A DNA stretch of 7,153 nt from an uncultured Clostridia bacterium (GTDB lineage: Bacteria > Bacillota > Clostridia > Oscillospirales > UBA644). Position numbers and translations under genes: made by a program. The stretch lies in contig CAJGDF010000086.1 in assembly GCA_904502105.1 (NCBI GenBank), positions 1 through 7,153 on the forward strand, read 5' to 3'. Under the pieces are notes generated by a model that worked only from the letters and a program-made list of their open reading frames with translations, had not been told where the DNA came from and searched no databases. Positions 6,940-7,153 of the stretch are shown one piece after another. Every line of letters starts with the position of its first letter. The stretch's first letter is position 1.

Positions 6940-7153
6940 TTAACGTATATTTACAGCTAGTATTCCGCCCAATGTGTTAAAAACAATGCTTATAAAAAAC
7001 ATTATAACAGTTGAGACCGCAAGAAACGATGTCGAACCGAACACAAGAGAAAATACAGCATATAAAACAAAGAAACAAACGCCTGATATAAATCCGTTTA
7101 CAAGTCCGGCTTTTTTCAATCTTATAACAGAAACAAGACCTGAAACGAAAGCA
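6940..7153 (-). CDS. Small membrane protein, TIGR04086-like, C-terminal part only
   Basis: The reading frame enters from the window edge and ends at a TAA (6942-6940), giving the last 70 residues. Two hydrophobic, likely membrane-spanning segments are seen: LVNGFISGVCFFVLYAVFSL, and a second running from about SFLAVSTV through FNTLGGILAV to the C-terminal NIR. A basic RLKKAG stretch precedes the first. The ending GGILAVN resembles the GGIxGVN ending of the TIGR04086 family, small (~130 aa) membrane proteins that I recall being encoded just upstream of SCIFF genes. This is family recognition from memory plus position, not a search. The N-terminal half is outside the window. Whether the protein helps handle or export the ranthipeptide is unknown. 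Only 24 bp separate it from scfA, so the two are probably co-transcribed. Confidence 0.7.
   Translation of the reverse strand, partial: AFVSGLVSVIRLKKAGLVNGFISGVCFFVLYAVFSLVFGSTSFLAVSTVIMFFISIVFNTLGGILAVNIR

Overview
The window looks like a chromosomal piece of an anaerobic, low-GC Gram-positive bacterium of class Clostridia (inference). The strongest marker is a SCIFF locus: a six-cysteine-in-forty-five precursor peptide next to its radical SAM/SPASM maturase, a pair found almost only in Clostridia. AT-rich codon use, AAGGAG-type ribosome binding sites and very tight gene packing agree with this. A gut Oscillospiraceae/Ruminococcus-like organism is plausible, but the sequence alone does not prove it.

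Every gene lies on the minus strand, so transcription runs from high to low coordinates. In that order: the 3' end of a small membrane protein gene (6940-7153, TIGR04086-like); scfA, the SCIFF precursor (6766-6915); scfB, its maturase (5356-6765); a xylose-isomerase-like TIM-barrel protein of unknown substrate (4569-5366); nrdR, the ribonucleotide reductase repressor (4117-4572); radC (3404-4111); uvrB (1425-3398); and uvrA (1-1423), cut by the window edge just after its first ABC signature motif.

No junction is longer than 24 bp. Several genes overlap or abut: scfA/scfB 0 bp, scfB/TIM barrel 11-bp overlap, TIM barrel/nrdR 4-bp overlap, nrdR/radC and radC/uvrB 5 bp each, uvrB/uvrA 1 bp. I see no promoter, terminator, tRNA, rRNA, mobile element, CRISPR array or repeat, and no gene-free stretch over 300 bp. 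The simplest reading is one operon whose promoter lies beyond position 7153 and whose end lies before position 1.

Functionally there are two blocks. The upstream block makes and modifies a ribosomal peptide with thioether cross-links (a ranthipeptide). The downstream block concerns DNA supply and repair: NrdR senses nucleotides and represses ribonucleotide reductase, and UvrA and UvrB start nucleotide excision repair. RadC is a JAMM-fold protein of unclear role. The TIM-barrel gene joins the blocks by overlapping both sides. Points of most interest are the seven-cysteine precursor, the single stop codon separating scfA from scfB in the same frame, and the joining of SCIFF to a repair operon.
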